NCBI GenBank assembly: GCA_946055445.1
Contig: CAMGGF010000019.1
Span: forward strand, 1 to 12,529
DNA from: an uncultured Ruminococcus sp.
GTDB lineage: Bacteria > Bacillota > Clostridia > Oscillospirales > Acutalibacteraceae
DNA: 12,529 bases
Reading direction: 5' to 3'
A program made the position numbers and the translations under genes. Below are positions 11,703-12,529 of this stretch, one piece after another. The notes beneath the pieces are model-generated. The model was not told the origin of the DNA. It made no database searches and worked only from the letters and a program-made list of their open reading frames with translations. Each line of letters begins with the position of its first letter. Positions within the stretch are counted from its first letter, which is position 1.

Positions 11703-12529
11703 ATGAAATTTAAAAATATGGCGGTCTGCGACCTGCGCGGCTACAATTCCGTGGAGGCGGCAAGCGAAATTGAATCCATTTCCGGCGTGGCGCTGGTGAT
11801 TTTACCGAAAGATGCCGACGCGCAAACCCGTGCGGCATTTGCCAAGGTCGAAATGCAAAATGTGGCATCCACAATTTATTGCGATGCAGACGCAAAAATC
11901 AACATTTACAATGGGAAGTTGACTTTGAGTGACGCGAATGTGTTTGACGGCGAAAATGTGTATGTGATTAACGGAAAGGCGTGCATTTTGCCGATTTCGC
12001 CGCAAAAGAAAGTTTCTTTAATTGTAAACGGCAAGGCGGTGTATGACAAAAACAGCGAAAACATCGAATTGCTGACGGTGAACGGCAAAGCGGTGCCGCT
12101 GGATTTGCAGGACGCAGAATGTTTGGAGAATGATGCATTTTTACCTGCGGAAAAATTTACGGGGGACGGCAAAAATAAGTATTACGCCGCAGACCTTGCG
12201 GTTGTGGCGGCAGTTCCCAAAACGGCACACGGAAAAGTGCTGTCGGAACGGATTTGCGCCGATGTGCGCGTGCGGGAAAGCGGCGTACATTTGGAGGCGG
12301 AAACCGTCATTTACGCGACGGTTGGCGAAGAGACTTTGATAAAAGCGGATTTGCCGGATTTTTATTTGACACAAACCCTTTTAGAAGGTTTAACAGGCAA
12401 TTTGATTTTAAAGGACATCGGCACGGTGCGCATTGACAAAAAGGTCACGCCCGAGTTGTGGCGGGAAAAGGTGCTGTTGCTATGTGACATCGGTACGGTG
12501 CGCGCCACCAAAACCACCTTTGACACCGT
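11703..12529 (+). CDS. Repeat-containing, probably beta-solenoid-like protein of unknown function (3' partial)
   Basis: 275 residues are visible and the frame is still open at the window edge. The ATG at 11703 has AAAAGGG 8 bases upstream. It starts MKFKNMAVCDLRGYNSVEAA with no signal peptide, so it is probably cytosolic. Strand-rich repeats are visible: N-G-K turns recur at residues 70, 90, 109 and 127, a period of about 19, each preceded by hydrophobic beta residues (YVINGK, LIVNGK, LTVNGK). Later the unit DIGTVR occurs at 238-243 and 262-267. Regular turns of this kind suggest a right-handed beta-helix or bactofilin-like stack. I do not recognise the family and assign no function. No promoter was found in the short gap after the upstream terminator, though TTTACAGAATAAC is A/T-rich. 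Confidence 0.8.
   Translation, partial: MKFKNMAVCDLRGYNSVEAASEIESISGVALVILPKDADAQTRAAFAKVEMQNVASTIYCDADAKINIYNGKLTLSDANVFDGENVYVINGKACILPISPQKKVSLIVNGKAVYDKNSENIELLTVNGKAVPLDLQDAECLENDAFLPAEKFTGDGKNKYYAADLAVVAAVPKTAHGKVLSERICADVRVRESGVHLEAETVIYATVGEETLIKADLPDFYLTQTLLEGLTGNLILKDIGTVRIDKKVTPELWREKVLLLCDIGTVRATKTTFDT

Noticed and set aside
1..12529. tRNA or rRNA genes, prophage or insertion-sequence transposase genes
   Set aside because: None were seen on either strand. The gaps are accounted for by promoters, terminators, palindromes and the fold-back element.

Overview
The window reads as a chromosomal stretch of a Gram-positive anaerobe of the class Clostridia (Bacillota), probably a gut Oscillospirales-type organism. 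This is inferred from the L21 / Prp protease / L27 cluster, in which L27 carries the cleavable N-terminal extension typical of Bacillota, from consensus AGGAG ribosome-binding sites and sigma-A type promoters, and from the gene mix (KDG/KDPG enzymes, PduL, BioY, a GPH-type sugar symporter). All genes supported here lie on the + strand. Both ends of the window cut a gene.

Layout. (1) 1-1219: the 3' half of a PfkB sugar kinase, probably 2-keto-3-deoxygluconate kinase, and a KDPG aldolase (eda). Together they form the lower end of hexuronate/pectin breakdown, to pyruvate and glyceraldehyde-3-phosphate. (2) 1220-1693: a 474-base gene-free region full of small palindromes. It holds three copies of a mobile-looking palindromic repeat (a fourth lies between the kinase and eda) and a 19-bp direct repeat. 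(3) 1694-2918: PduL-type phosphotransacylase, BioY biotin transporter and a strong terminator. (4) 2941-6577: a tight cluster of a 39-residue membrane peptide (TTG start), a GPH-family symporter, a calcineurin-like phosphoesterase with an altered metal-binding motif, and a flavodoxin-domain protein, closed by a terminator. (5) 6634-6909: a fold-back element with 27-bp terminal inverted repeats and a nested multi-hairpin interior. (6) 6938-7609: a hemolysin III/PAQR-family membrane protein. (7) 7637-8732: promoter, putative L21 leader, rplU, prp, rpmA, terminator. (8) 8786-10950: promoter with an overlapping palindrome, an RlmL/YpsC-like 23S rRNA methyltransferase, and a YegS/BmrU-like lipid kinase. 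(9) 10986-11677: a near-consensus promoter, an intrinsic terminator directly after it, then an ORF without a credible start that looks like the exported part of a decapitated gene, with its own terminator. (10) 11703-end: a repeat-rich, probably beta-structured protein of unknown function, cut by the window edge.

How the parts fit. The L21-Prp-L27 unit is functionally closed: Prp removes the L27 extension. The KDG kinase and aldolase act in sequence. The GPH symporter is from a family that includes hexuronide carriers, but nothing here proves that it feeds the kinase/aldolase pair. The least explained parts are the small-peptide/transporter/phosphoesterase cluster, the fold-back element at 6634-6909, the family of covarying palindromes, and the headless ORF at 11076.
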